Part shown: positions 1-9,564 of the stretch, in pieces
Layout of the letters: each line of letters opens with the position of its first letter
Numbering within the stretch: position 1 is the first letter of the stretch
NCBI RefSeq assembly: GCF_001651855.1
Contig: NZ_LNQC01000073.1
Location: forward strand, 35,543-99,542
Length of the DNA: 64,000 nucleotides
Direction: 5' to 3'
Source: Sinorhizobium americanum
GTDB taxonomy: Bacteria; Pseudomonadota; Alphaproteobacteria; Rhizobiales; Rhizobiaceae
The notes under the pieces: model-generated
The model's input: the letters and a program-made list of their open reading frames with translations, nothing else
What the model was told of the DNA's origin: nothing
Databases searched by the model: none
Program-made: the position numbers and the translations under genes

Positions 1-505
1 CTATGATCTGGTAAGGCAAGACATCCTTAGTCACAATCGCCCCGGCGGCTATGACGGCGCCATCGCCAATGTTCAAGCCCTGCTTTATTAGGACATTGTC
101 CCCTATCCATACGTCATTGCCGACGACGGTGGTCGCTGAATTGCCCCGGTACCGGAGGCCTTGGGCAATGCTCCATTCCTCGTACGGCCGGAAATAATCT
201 ACGCCGTCGTACTGAAAAGGGTGAATGCTAAGCCAATCGTGAGGGTGGTTTGGAGCGCCGATCTTAACACGCTCGCCAATGGCACAATATCGCCCGATCT
301 TGCTGCGTTTAATGACTGTCCCTTTTCCGAGATAACTCATGAACCCAATGGAGCATTCGTTCATCGTTGTGGTCGAAGCTAACCTTATGGGGACTTCGAA
401 CGACAGCGTTCCTCCGATGTGGCATTCTCCGGTCATCACCAAGCCGTGTCCCCTCGTAGACGATGCCAGTGACTTTTTGTCAGTCGAAAGAATTATCATT
501 GTCAC
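1..505 (-). CDS. Xenobiotic-type hexapeptide O-acetyltransferase (partial, C-terminus beyond window)
   Basis: Reading the minus strand gives an open frame to the window edge with left-handed beta-helix hexapeptide repeats and the catB/Vat-type signatures IGRYCAIGE, a His-containing loop (NHPHDW) and GNDVWIGDNVLIKQG. Proteins of this family move acetyl groups from acetyl-CoA to sugars or other hydroxyl compounds. The neighbours are another beta-helix acyltransferase and a capsule/HAD protein, so surface polysaccharide decoration is more likely than drug resistance; that is inference. The start is either GTG at 505, whose GTGA overlaps the TGA of the upstream gene (translational coupling), or ATG at 499. 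Confidence 0.8.
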   Translation of the reverse strand, partial: MTMIILSTDKKSLASSTRGHGLVMTGECHIGGTLSFEVPIRLASTTTMNECSIGFMSYLGKGTVIKRSKIGRYCAIGERVKIGAPNHPHDWLSIHPFQYDGVDYFRPYEEWSIAQGLRYRGNSATTVVGNDVWIGDNVLIKQGLNIGDGAVIAAGAIVTKDVLPYQII

Positions 506-1233
506 GTACGTTTTTCTGTCTCAATCGCACAATCTTCGGGGATTAAGTAATCGTTCCTATCGATGCCCCGTTCATTTAGCGAGTCGATCCAAAACTGCTC
601 AGGGACATCGTCGCCCAACGAACGTTTGTCCCAGAAAACACCTCGCCTCACTATCTTCGCCGGGATGCCAGCTAAAATGCACCGCCCTTCGTCTGGAGTT
701 TTTGTGACCACGGACGCCGCGCCGATAATGGTATCGGAATGAATGGTCACCCCTTTCATTATGCTGACGTCGTAACCCGCCCAAACACGCGGAGCGATCA
801 ATACGGACTTCGAAAAATTCACACGCTTGAGGGTTGCTATATCTATGACAGAATGGGAGTCGCCCGATCTGACAATTAGTCCTCGAGCAAACATTCCCAT
901 TGGCCCAATCTGTACTCTCGTGCCGTATTCCGCTTGAATGACCGCCTCGATGAATTGGCAATGATGGCCAATATGAATGGTGTTGTCATTGCCCTTAAAA
1001 ACAAATTTGGTGTTAAGGCGGCAGCTGCGCTCAATTAGAAGTCTGTTGCCACTACCATGAAACTCCACATTGAAGTTCTCGACATCGCAATTGCCGCTCA
1101 TGACGATTCGGTTTTTATCGCCGTGAGAAAGAACTGAGTGCGACGTTGGCAAAACGACAGATTCGTGGATTTTGACAACATTGCCCACACCGGCGCCAAG
1201 CAAGTTCGTAACTTTGTTGCTGGGACTACGCAA
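502..1233 (-). CDS. LbH-fold acyltransferase (243 aa)
   Basis: The protein has an N-terminal stretch of imperfect beta-helix turns (about residues 30-120) and a C-terminal hexapeptide acetyltransferase module with APRVWAGYDVSIMKGVTI followed by IIGAASVVTK and the closing GIPAKIVRRG motif, typical of maltose/galactoside/serine-type O-acetyltransferases. It probably acetylates a surface glycan. It lies 12 nt after the large capsule/HAD gene and overlaps the next acetyltransferase by 4 nt, so the three form one minus-strand operon. The exact substrate cannot be read from sequence. Confidence 0.8.
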   Translation of the reverse strand: MRSPSNKVTNLLGAGVGNVVKIHESVVLPTSHSVLSHGDKNRIVMSGNCDVENFNVEFHGSGNRLLIERSCRLNTKFVFKGNDNTIHIGHHCQFIEAVIQAEYGTRVQIGPMGMFARGLIVRSGDSHSVIDIATLKRVNFSKSVLIAPRVWAGYDVSIMKGVTIHSDTIIGAASVVTKTPDEGRCILAGIPAKIVRRGVFWDKRSLGDDVPEQFWIDSLNERGIDRNDYLIPEDCAIETEKRT

Positions 1234-1245
1234 GTCAAATCCCTT

Positions 1246-4200
1246 CTATCGCCGCAAGCCGGCAGCTTTCCCAACAGCTCGCAGTATCGGGTGCTTAACA
1301 CGATTAAAGTAAACCGTTGGATTGCTCTTGTAAGAATTCCTTTCGTTGTCGGTCAGGTGTGGCTTCAAAATCGGGTAGGCGACACTCAGCACTATGCGGC
1401 TCCGCAACGACTCGCGACCGTTTGTCACCGCAGGTAGGCTTTGGTGGCTGCCATTCCGTCGTTTGCCTGTCGTCGGTTCCGCTAAAAGTTCCGTAGGGGA
1501 AATTTTTGGAGACTCATTCCTTCCCGGTGATTTGCGCGACCTAATTGCCTGCGCGCCGGCGAGCCAATAAGAAGGGGTTGTGTTCAGGATAGACTTGTCA
1601 ACTTGGGGCGCAACCAAATAGCGCCGTTGAGCGCCACTGAAGCTATCATCCAGCGGTTGCCCGAGGAAAAGCGCCGCGTCTGAGGGGGCTGGAGTCGCAA
1701 GAAATGTCTTCATAAGTGCGGCCATCACGTCCGGGCGGAAATCAACGGCATCAATGTTTGATCCAAGAGTCCGGCAGATATCATCGACGAAGCACTTTGC
1801 ACCTTCCTGAATTGGTGCCACCAAATCGAGGCGTTGCTCCGACACATGATTTCGACCAAAATCTGGCTTAAACTCTAGTCCCCTGCGTTTGATGGACAGC
1901 ACGCTCGGAATGAGGTCGCAAAGCATATGCTCGAGGAGCAGACGGGTTGACAAAATCTCGTCATCATCTGTGATGGTGCAATTTTCGGCGTAGTAGCCAT
2001 GTATAAGATGGCCTTGAGCGCGCCACCGTGAGGCCGCCTCCAGTGTCGCAAAATAATAGCCTCTAAGCGGCTCTCCGACCAAATCCCCAAGACTACCCTG
2101 CATGTTGGCGTTCCAGCCAACGTCGACGACAGCATTTTCTTGCGAGGCGACAAAACCTACTGACGTAAGGTACGCCTCATAATTCGATCGCTCCTGTTCG
2201 CTCTGCGCTAGAATAGCTTCGGAGAGCAGTCCCAGCAGGAGCTTGAGCTTTGAACTCCAGTTAGGCACTTCCTGGATAACATCATCAATCGTGGTAAAGC
2301 CAGCCTCAGCGATGTCGGATTGCGGAACGGTTATGGCTGAAAGCCCGAACCTACCTTCCAGAAGCGAACGAAGCGATGCATGTCGATCGATGGTCTGACC
2401 GCTCAATTCTAGAATGTCAGGAAGGGACTTAAGTTGTGCAACCCGGATACAACGGCGCGAGCCCAGAAGATATTTACTCTCTACTCCAGAGTAGTTTTCA
2501 AGTTCTAGACGATCAAACACGTCTTTAAATATTCTTCCTTCCCTCGCGAGGAAGTACAGAGTCGATACATTGTCCTCCACCGCACGCCGCCGGACCCAAG
2601 ACACAAAACCTAAGACAAGTGGTCCCAGAACGTTGTATCCTAGAAGCCATGGATCACCTTTCGCAATGCTGTCAGTTGCGACTTGTTTAGGATCATCGAA
2701 CATCTTATGGGCGATTGCAGACGCGATGACGCTGCGTCCAAGGCCCGTAATCGGCGGTCGCTTTCCGAAGGTCTTTGAGAAATACGGATGCGATCGCAAA
2801 TACTCGGTCGATTTGGGAATGTGAAAAGCCGTTATACCCCTTTTTGTGGCCGGTTCGATGTCGGTTTTCAATGTGTCGCCGACGTGAACGACGTCTTTGT
2901 TGTTGAGCTTGCGTTCGGTGGTGATGAAATCAAACAGCGAGCCCGATTTCTTCGTCAATCCAATCTCTGTGGACAGATATACTTGGTCGACTTCTACCAA
3001 AGTTGCCGACAGAATGCTGTCGATGGCATGCCTTGGCAAGTACATGTCGCTTGTAATGCAAACCGGTGTTCCAGTAGCACGCGCTATTCTTAACATCTCT
3101 ATGCCAATGGGCCGGGGCTGACACGCTTTGATTTCTAGCTCAATCTCCCTTTCCATAATCTTTTCGCACAGCTCAGCAGGAATATTCTCAGAGGCCGCAA
3201 GGCACGTATAAATGTCCCGAAGAGTTATCTCTTCTCCCTCAGCTTCAGTCCTGGCTTTGAGTTCGGCAGTAAGTCGCTTTCCAGCCAGATCGAAGGGAAC
3301 GTGCTGCATCTTAGCCCGCAGATCATACTCCAGCAGCTTGTAGAGATCTGCAGGGGCCTCGAACCCCCGTATGACCAAAGTATCGAACAGATCAAATGAA
3401 ATGAGTTTCGGTTGATGCTTCTGTATTAGACCAGAGAACTGCTGTGCTTTAGAAACTGGCGTTGGCGACAGTTTGATGCTCTGATAAACCTTTGCAATGT
3501 CACCTTCAGTGAACGACGAAAGCAGTTTGTCTTCATACAGGCTGTCCAGGTCGCTGAAGCGGGGATAGCGTTCGACGCCAACAAGACCTTGCCGTGATCG
3601 CATCTCCTCAATGAGGGCTGTTATAAATCCCCCATCGTTGACGACCTTGTTTGCCAGCGGAGCGTGCCGTCCGAGAACAAAGGAGAGGACTCTATTTCGT
3701 TCAACTGTGGTGGTTAGCTCTTTCTTATCGAAGGGCCTAAGGAAGGTATCTCCAATGACCTTGAGCGGCACATCCCATATTAGAGCTTGAATTCCTATCC
3801 CCGAGGATGCAACGAGAAGCTGCGAGCATTGGGGCAAAACATGTTGGCTCACTGACGAGAGCTTTTCGGTCGCCGCATCATAGATCACGTTAGGAAAATG
3901 CGTCTCTAAATAGTTGACGAACTGGGGAGTCATAACCGTGTCGCGGTATAGACGAGAAATATACTGTGTTACGTAGACCGGCTCATCAGGTACAGAGCTT
4001 AGCGCCTCGACACAAAACTGCGCTTGGCTCACAAATCCAGTGTCTCCACGAAATGCGTAGTGCTCGGAGATTTGCAGTGGGAGAAGGTTGAAGTTCGTCT
4101 TTCCTGTTCTGGCAAGCTTGTTTCGAACGGGGAAGGGATATTTTCGAAATAGTCCCTTTGCAGTTGCGGAAAAAGAACTGGCTAAATTGGTAGTCTCTCC

Positions 4201-4716
4201 CACCTTGATAATGGAAGCCGCGCTCTTGAATAGAGTTCCCTTCTTGTAGAGGCCCTCGTTGTCAAAAATCACAGTATGAGGGTAAGGAGTTCTACTGAAT
4301 TGGCCCGGCATCTGGTTGATTATTAGAGCCTCCGGGTAGAGGCTACGAAGGTATGGCACTGGCGTTTCCCAGCACAAGACAACATCGATTTCCTCGGGAA
4401 GATGCGGCCTCAGCCATGTGGAAATCCGCTGGCTCACATCAGCCGCAGGGCCAAGTTCATATAGTTCTTGCGATGGGTCGGTCCATCCACCAACGATCTT
4501 GGTCGACTCTAGTGCGTTCAACTCAATGAAGTTGGCGTTGAAATTTTTATCGCGAAGGAATGATGTAAACGTGTCTGGGAACGCCACGTGCACGGCGCAT
4601 CCTGCTTCAGCAAGAGTTTTTCCCTGCTTCAGCAGGTGCCCAACAAAAGCGTTGTAGCCGAAATATAATTCGCCGCCTTGAGTGGGCCAAGGCGTAGTCC
4701 AGATAAGTACGTTCAC
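1246..4716 (-). CDS. Capsule-synthesis/HAD fusion protein (about 1156 aa)
   Basis: The N-terminal half (about residues 1-400) resembles capsule polysaccharide biosynthesis (KpsS/KpsC-like) glycosyl-handling proteins, including a segment SSGIGIQALIWDVPLKVIG that corresponds to the conserved nucleotide-sugar region. After about residue 435 a HAD phosphatase-like domain follows, with ISFDLFDTLV (motif I Asp-x-Asp) and HVGDTLKTDIEPA (motif IV). The last third resembles the C-terminal part of COG5610-type polysaccharide HAD proteins (LYFLAREGRIFKDV). A GTG at 4716 is the preferred start because GAGGGG sits just upstream; a longer frame reaches 4782. Likely cytoplasmic, involved in capsule or K-antigen assembly; this role is inferred. 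Confidence 0.75.
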   Translation of the reverse strand: MNVLIWTTPWPTQGGELYFGYNAFVGHLLKQGKTLAEAGCAVHVAFPDTFTSFLRDKNFNANFIELNALESTKIVGGWTDPSQELYELGPAADVSQRISTWLRPHLPEEIDVVLCWETPVPYLRSLYPEALIINQMPGQFSRTPYPHTVIFDNEGLYKKGTLFKSAASIIKVGETTNLASSFSATAKGLFRKYPFPVRNKLARTGKTNFNLLPLQISEHYAFRGDTGFVSQAQFCVEALSSVPDEPVYVTQYISRLYRDTVMTPQFVNYLETHFPNVIYDAATEKLSSVSQHVLPQCSQLLVASSGIGIQALIWDVPLKVIGDTFLRPFDKKELTTTVERNRVLSFVLGRHAPLANKVVNDGGFITALIEEMRSRQGLVGVERYPRFSDLDSLYEDKLLSSFTEGDIAKVYQSIKLSPTPVSKAQQFSGLIQKHQPKLISFDLFDTLVIRGFEAPADLYKLLEYDLRAKMQHVPFDLAGKRLTAELKARTEAEGEEITLRDIYTCLAASENIPAELCEKIMEREIELEIKACQPRPIGIEMLRIARATGTPVCITSDMYLPRHAIDSILSATLVEVDQVYLSTEIGLTKKSGSLFDFITTERKLNNKDVVHVGDTLKTDIEPATKRGITAFHIPKSTEYLRSHPYFSKTFGKRPPITGLGRSVIASAIAHKMFDDPKQVATDSIAKGDPWLLGYNVLGPLVLGFVSWVRRRAVEDNVSTLYFLAREGRIFKDVFDRLELENYSGVESKYLLGSRRCIRVAQLKSLPDILELSGQTIDRHASLRSLLEGRFGLSAITVPQSDIAEAGFTTIDDVIQEVPNWSSKLKLLLGLLSEAILAQSEQERSNYEAYLTSVGFVASQENAVVDVGWNANMQGSLGDLVGEPLRGYYFATLEAASRWRAQGHLIHGYYAENCTITDDDEILSTRLLLEHMLCDLIPSVLSIKRRGLEFKPDFGRNHVSEQRLDLVAPIQEGAKCFVDDICRTLGSNIDAVDFRPDVMAALMKTFLATPAPSDAALFLGQPLDDSFSGAQRRYLVAPQVDKSILNTTPSYWLAGAQAIRSRKSPGRNESPKISPTELLAEPTTGKRRNGSHQSLPAVTNGRESLRSRIVLSVAYPILKPHLTDNERNSYKSNPTVYFNRVKHPILRAVGKAAGLRR

Positions 4717-4964
4717 GGTTTTCCCCTCAGCGTTGCCACGCCTACACAAATAGAGAAAAGACTTGCCCGCTGAACCACCCATTCAATGAACGACCGTGCG
4801 TTGCACAACCTCTGGGTTCAATCGGGTATTGCTCGCTTATCACCTCTGAGGCCTCGACTGCAAGAGGACTTTTGGCGGCTTCGAAAAGTGTGGCTGTCAA
4901 AGGTCACATGGAGAGTCGCCCTTGCACTCAGGCCCCCACGCCTCAGGCGCTTCAGACTACAAAG

Positions 4965-5525
4965 AAATCGCCGCGGTGACCCCAAGATTTGTGCCGACCG
5001 TCGCAAAATGAACTGAGCCGCCCGCAGCATTTCCGTTGCTGTCGTAGAACAGCTTGCCAGTGTCACTCTCTTAGATGATCCGATCACTCGCATCGGCAAC
5101 AAGGCCCGTGGTATTCTTGACGAACTGTGCTGCCGTTAGCGCCCCAGGATCGCTGTGAAGACAGAGTTTTCCAGCCGGATGGCGTCATCGGCGACATTGT
5201 CCACGTTGGTTGTGGCGCTCAGTTCCAAATTGAGGAAGAAGGTGTCGTTTCCAAGCCCCCCGTCAGCTTATTATCTCCCCACCGTTCACAATGTTGTTGC
5301 CACTGTTGCCGACGAGAATTGGCGAGACCAAGCAAGGTCAGGCTTTCGACCGCACCCACAACTTTCGTGCTGGGAGACTGAAGGACATTGAAGACCCGAC
5401 GGTGTCAACGCCGCTACCGCCATGGGAGACTTCATCGATGGGCGTCACCGGTTTCATTGACGACATAGGTATCATTGCGCCGCCGTCCGTCCAATCATTG
5501 TCGCCGCCGCTTTTGCCCGTCTGAT
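4965..5525 (-). pseudogene. RTX / haemolysin-type Ca-binding protein, C-terminal remnant
   Basis: Three minus-strand frames together spell a degenerate RTX protein: GNDTYVVNETGDA near 5500, then AVESLTLLG and VGNSGNNIVNGG near 5300, then NLELSATTNVDNVADDAIRL and ENSVFTAIL, then TAAQFVKNTTGLVADASDRII followed by a stop and SDTGKLFYDSNGNAAGG. The order is that of rhizobial and Mesorhizobium-type calcium-binding repeat proteins. At least three frameshifts and one internal stop show the gene is dead. It has no continuity with the intact nodO-like RTX gene at 37.2 kb. Confidence 0.75.
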
Positions 5526-5659
5526 CTAAGCTGCGAAATCGGATTGCCTAGTCAGAAATTTATAGGACCACTCCTGAAATGCTGTCTTTCGGTAAAGCTA
5601 AGTTAGATCTGTTTTACCAAAGGATGCGTTACTCTCTGTCATATTCGAAAGGCTCCGCC

Positions 5660-5925
5660 ATGTTTACAATAAAAAGGAAAACCCTTGAAGAGAACGTTGC
5701 AGATTTCATCTTCAACCGATCACCAGATGCATTTTGGGTAGCGGATATGACAAAATTGTTGCGTGCAATGCGGCAATGGCCCAGATGATCGGAACCACGC
5801 CCGACAAGATCGCGGGGTTGCATCCCGCTCGTTTTTCGCTAGAAGTGCAACCCAGCGGTTTATCATCAAAGCGATCAAACCGATTATCGAGGAGTTGAAG
5901 CGTACAGGTCTCACCCAAAGAAGTT
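5660..5925 (+). pseudogene. PAS-domain sensor fragment (frameshifted)
   Basis: An ATG at 5660 begins a frame reading FIFNRSPDAFWVADMTKLL, which continues after one frameshift as NAAMAQMIGTTPDKIAGLHPARFS and after another as KAIKPIIEELKRTG. This is the canonical start of a PAS domain as found in chemoreceptors and sensor kinases. No output domain follows, so only an N-terminal sensor fragment survives. Confidence 0.65.
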
Positions 5926-5995
5926 GACCGCACGTGGGCTCAAGGGCGAGGCTTACCGTAGCGAGATCGTCAAAGCCTTCAAAAAAGGCTGACAG

Positions 5996-6212
5996 GTGGT
6001 CCGCTCCAATGCCGTCGAAGATCCGCTGTGCTATCTCGGCAGCCATGTGCTGCGCAACAAGGCGGATATCAAGGACCAGCTTGATGAATTCGAGCAATTG
6101 ATGTTCGACTCCCGTGCGGAGGAAGCTCTTCCGGAAGGCGATTTCGCGCGCTGCACAGGCACTCTTTTCAGGACGTTTATGTGGCTGCGTGAGGGACCGA
6201 AGGCCGCGGTCG
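5996..6212 (+). pseudogene. Fic/DOC family protein fragment
   Basis: The frame from 5996 reads DPLCYLGSHVLRNKADIKDQ, DEFEQLMFDSRAEEALPEG and, after a frameshift near 6150, RALHRHSFQDVYVAA then a stop. This is the N-terminal half of a Fic-domain AMP-transferase of the cell-filamentation type (the usual text is YRAIHRHLFQDVYEWAG). The catalytic HPFxxGNGR motif is absent, so the fragment cannot be active. From 6213 to 6439 nothing coding is seen. Confidence 0.65.
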
Positions 6213-6439
6213 ATGCTCGGCAACCCCGGACCCCGGACATTCCGGGGCTGTTCATGTTCGACGAACTCCTGAACATCCGGTTGCGGGATACCGCGAGGCG
6301 CAACATGCATTCAGGCGGGCGTGCGCCTGTGCTTCTTCCTCCAGAAATCTCTAGCAATCCAAATACACTATCCAGGTCAGTCGGCCGCAGTTCCTGAATT
6401 CCGCCATCAGAGCTTTTCAGGACCGAAGACGAAGAGACC

Positions 6440-7855
6440 TCAAAGGGCAACCAGATAGGCCACCAGCGCATCCTTTTCTTGCTGTGCAAGCTTTGTTCCG
6501 AGAACCAGATTGAAGAACTCGACCGTATCGGCGAGTGTCAGCAGCCGCCCATCGTGCAAATACGGCGGAGAGTCCTTGATGCCGCGCAGAGTGAAAGTCT
6601 TGATCGGACCATCCGGTGACATCAAGAGATCGTTGGCCTTTTGGCCGATCTTATAGAAGCGCTCAAGCTTCAGGTCGTGCATGTTGTTGTCCATGAAGGC
6701 GGTCCCCGGGAAATGGCAAAGGGCGCAGCGACCCTTGCCCATAAATACCCTTTCGCCCTCCAATTCCTGCTTACTCGCAAGGCTTGGATCGAGGCGTCCT
6801 AACGCATCCAGCTTGGGCGCCGGCGGGAAGTCGATCATATTCTCCATCTGCGCCATCAGCGAGGCCTGGCTCGCGCGATCGAGCAGGTTCACGCCCTTTC
6901 TCGCCGCGCTTACATGATCGCCGTTGAAATAGGCCGTGCGCTGCTCGAACTCAGTAAAGTCTTCAACCGACCGAAGAGACCGTTTCGAGCCATGGATCTG
7001 CTGATTGAACAGTCCGCGCAGGCTGGTAGTGTCGAGACGAAACCGCTGCGCCTGTGGCCGGACGTCAGGGGTCAGGTGGAAGGCGGCATTCGTATGGAAG
7101 TTGGAATGGCAGTCCAGGCAGGCGACGCCCAGGCTCTCTTCGGCAACCTTGCGATCCTCGGTCTCATTAAACTCTTCTTGCGGAAAGGGCGTTAGCAGCA
7201 GCCGAAGCCCTTCCATCTGCACCGGCGTGATGATGCCGCTCATGATCTCATAGAAGTTCCTGGTCGTCAGAAGCTCGCCATGCGACACGTCACCAAGTTC
7301 CGGATGCGTGGTCAGGAAGATTGGCGGCGGGAACTCCGGCGTCAGGTGATCGGGGAGGTCGAAGCCGACATCGAAACGCCTGAGATCCCTGCCTTCCTGG
7401 CGGCCGATTTCATTAATCTGCACCTCGGGAAAGACTTGGCCGCCCGTCGACTGCTTTACATGTGGCAGCGGCAGAAAGCCGCGCGGCAATAGCCCCTGGT
7501 CTCTGATCTCGTCTGGGCTCTTGGCGGCCAATGTGTCCCAGCTTACGCCCTTCGGGAGTTTGACGCGAACGCCTGCCTGAACCGCCTTCCGGCGTCCTGA
7601 CATCATCACGCCTTTCACGGGACAGTCAGAAAGATCGTATCGCTCCTCAAGCAAGCTGCTCTGACGTTTCATGACGCGCGGCTTCGTACGTTCGTCGAGT
7701 TCCTTCGCCTCGGAAAACGGGAACGTCGGAAAGCTCCTATAGATCAGATCAGCAGGCAGCGGGTAAGTCGCGGTCGCAAGAGCATGCGCGGAAACTGAGA
7801 ATGCGATGGTTATAGCGATCAGAATAAAAGCTATGATCTCACGTGGACCTGACAT
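6440..7855 (-). CDS. Di-haem cytochrome c peroxidase-like protein (471 aa)
   Basis: A hydrophobic N-terminus (about residues 7-26, ending AHALA) looks like a Sec signal peptide, so the protein is probably periplasmic. Two CxxCH haem-attachment motifs are visible, CLDCH near residue 250 and CALCH near residue 380, and the C-terminus has the PPYLHDG..TLADTVEFF pattern of the bacterial cytochrome c peroxidase/MauG superfamily. It likely transfers electrons to a peroxide or another substrate. A purine-rich GGAAG precedes the ATG. It is monocistronic here, with a perfect inverted repeat about 150 bp upstream. Confidence 0.85.
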   Translation of the reverse strand: MSGPREIIAFILIAITIAFSVSAHALATATYPLPADLIYRSFPTFPFSEAKELDERTKPRVMKRQSSLLEERYDLSDCPVKGVMMSGRRKAVQAGVRVKLPKGVSWDTLAAKSPDEIRDQGLLPRGFLPLPHVKQSTGGQVFPEVQINEIGRQEGRDLRRFDVGFDLPDHLTPEFPPPIFLTTHPELGDVSHGELLTTRNFYEIMSGIITPVQMEGLRLLLTPFPQEEFNETEDRKVAEESLGVACLDCHSNFHTNAAFHLTPDVRPQAQRFRLDTTSLRGLFNQQIHGSKRSLRSVEDFTEFEQRTAYFNGDHVSAARKGVNLLDRASQASLMAQMENMIDFPPAPKLDALGRLDPSLASKQELEGERVFMGKGRCALCHFPGTAFMDNNMHDLKLERFYKIGQKANDLLMSPDGPIKTFTLRGIKDSPPYLHDGRLLTLADTVEFFNLVLGTKLAQQEKDALVAYLVAL

Positions 7856-8000
7856 GTTTGCTTCCGCCTTCTCCAGGACGGTAGCTTCGTCTGCCGGTGA
7901 TCAGTCACCTTCAAAAGTTGTGCCAACAGATCAAGGACATTGTTTTTTCGATGTACTCGGCTGCTTGAACGAGAGCGTGGCCTGACCGTGGGCGAACATC

Positions 8001-8024
8001 AGCGTGTCAGATACCTGACACGCT
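8001..8024. repeat. Perfect 10-bp inverted repeat, 4-nt spacer
   Basis: AGCGTGTCAG and CTGACACGCT flank ATAC. It lies in the 327-bp gap between the amidohydrolase stop and the cytochrome start. It may be an operator for the cytochrome gene or the transcription end of the amidohydrolase gene; there is no T-run to favour a terminator. Nothing else is recognised in 7856-8182. Confidence 0.6.
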
Positions 8025-8182
8025 AATTCGGCGGCTGCAGTCTGAATTGCTCTTCCAGCCAGCGACGAAGCGGATTACATTCTCCTGGATGCCTGGGTGG
8101 GATATTCGTCCCGCGGGCGGCAAAAGCAGTGGAGTACAATCCCCCGCGGAAAAGCCACTACCCCACTGACCTGATAGAGCTC

Positions 8183-9433
8183 TCACAGCCGCGAGCTCGG
8201 GCAGCGAGGCGGTTCTTTCACAACACGGCCGCCTTTGATGATCGTGCGAATGCGCTTGGGATCGGCAAGGATCGACAGGTCCTTCAGCGGATCGCCGTCG
8301 ATAACGATCACGTCTGCGAAAGCCCCTGGTGCGATGATCCCAACCCTTTCCTCCAGCTGGAGGACCCGGGCCGCATCCACGGTGGCGGAGCGGATCACTT
8401 CGTGTGCCGGTAGGACTCGGCCGCGTAGCTCGAATTCTTGCGCTTGATACTCGTGCATCCCGCCGAGTAGATCCGAGCCGTAGCCCATCGTTACTCTGGC
8501 CTCCCGCAAGGTCTCCAATGCCGTCAGACCCGCGGTTAGGACGAAATCGATCTTTTCGAGCGAAGCCGCCGGCATCCCATGTTCGGCGCCCTCGCGTGCC
8601 AGCGCGGCATATGTGATGTTCGTAGGAACCAGTACGGCGCCGGACTTGCGTGCCCGCTTGGCGGTTGCCGGGGTAATATGATTTCCATGCTCAATCGACC
8701 GCACCCCGGCCTCAAGCGCCCTGGAAATCGCTTCATCCGTGTAGAGGTGGGCGGCAACATAAGTGTGCCTGTGCGCCGCTTCCTGGACCACCGCCTGCAG
8801 TTCTGGAAGGCTGAACGCGACCGCATCTATGGGGTCGGTTGGCGAAGAAATACCTCCGCTGCCCATGACCTTGACGAAGCGCGCTCCCGCCTTCAGCTCC
8901 TCCCTGGCCGCCCGTCGCACTTCCGGTTCGCCGTCGCAAATGCGGCCAAGCGCACCGAGCTGGTCGAGGTAATAATCTGCGGGGCGCTGATTGTGGTTAT
9001 GGCGAAAATCAGCGTGGCCGCCTGTCTGAGACAATGCCTTGCCGCAAATCACAAGACGCGGTCCCTCGATAAGCCCGTGCTCGACGGCGTCCACTAGGCC
9101 TTGATCGGCGCCGCCCATGTCGCGAACCGTCGTAAAGCCACGGCTCAGCATTCCGCGCATGGTATTTGCGGCATGGAGCGCGACGAGCGTGTTGGGTAGC
9201 TCAGCGTTCGCGGCGAGGTTTCCTTTAACGGCAACCACATGCACGTGGCAATCTATCAGCCCCGGCATGACGAACCTCCCCGCCGCGTCAAAAATGCGGG
9301 CGTCGGCCGGGGCCTTCAAGCGCTCTCCGACTTCGGCAACGAAGCCATCCGCGAGCAGAACATCAACCCGATCCGCAGCACGGTCAGCGGTGCCATCCAC
9401 GATGGCAGCATTGCGAATAACGATTGTTTTCAT
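8183..9433 (-). CDS. Metal-dependent amidohydrolase (imidazolonepropionase/prolidase-like)
   Basis: The start at 9433 (MKTIVIRNAAIVDG) is chosen because the longer frame to 9559 has no family similarity in its first 42 residues. The protein has the amidohydrolase layout: the HxH metal pair in LIDCHVHV, a Lys in RFVKVMGSGG that is probably the carboxylated bridging ligand, His in AAHLYTDEAI and in SIEHGNHI, and a final Asp in YGSDLLGG. Length of about 416 aa fits the COG1228 group. The substrate is unknown; dipeptides or N-acyl compounds are typical. No operon partner is evident. Confidence 0.85.
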   Translation of the reverse strand: MKTIVIRNAAIVDGTADRAADRVDVLLADGFVAEVGERLKAPADARIFDAAGRFVMPGLIDCHVHVVAVKGNLAANAELPNTLVALHAANTMRGMLSRGFTTVRDMGGADQGLVDAVEHGLIEGPRLVICGKALSQTGGHADFRHNHNQRPADYYLDQLGALGRICDGEPEVRRAAREELKAGARFVKVMGSGGISSPTDPIDAVAFSLPELQAVVQEAAHRHTYVAAHLYTDEAISRALEAGVRSIEHGNHITPATAKRARKSGAVLVPTNITYAALAREGAEHGMPAASLEKIDFVLTAGLTALETLREARVTMGYGSDLLGGMHEYQAQEFELRGRVLPAHEVIRSATVDAARVLQLEERVGIIAPGAFADVIVIDGDPLKDLSILADPKRIRTIIKGGRVVKEPPRCPSSRL

Positions 9434-9564
9434 CCATGCGCCCCACGGTTTTCGCGCAGTATCGGCCGCTGACAGAATGCCATCCCCTCCGGGAAATGAC
9501 GTGCGGGGCTCCGGTCCCGTCTCGATAGGTTGGCCAAAGCACTGATCGTGAGCCTTCACGGAGA

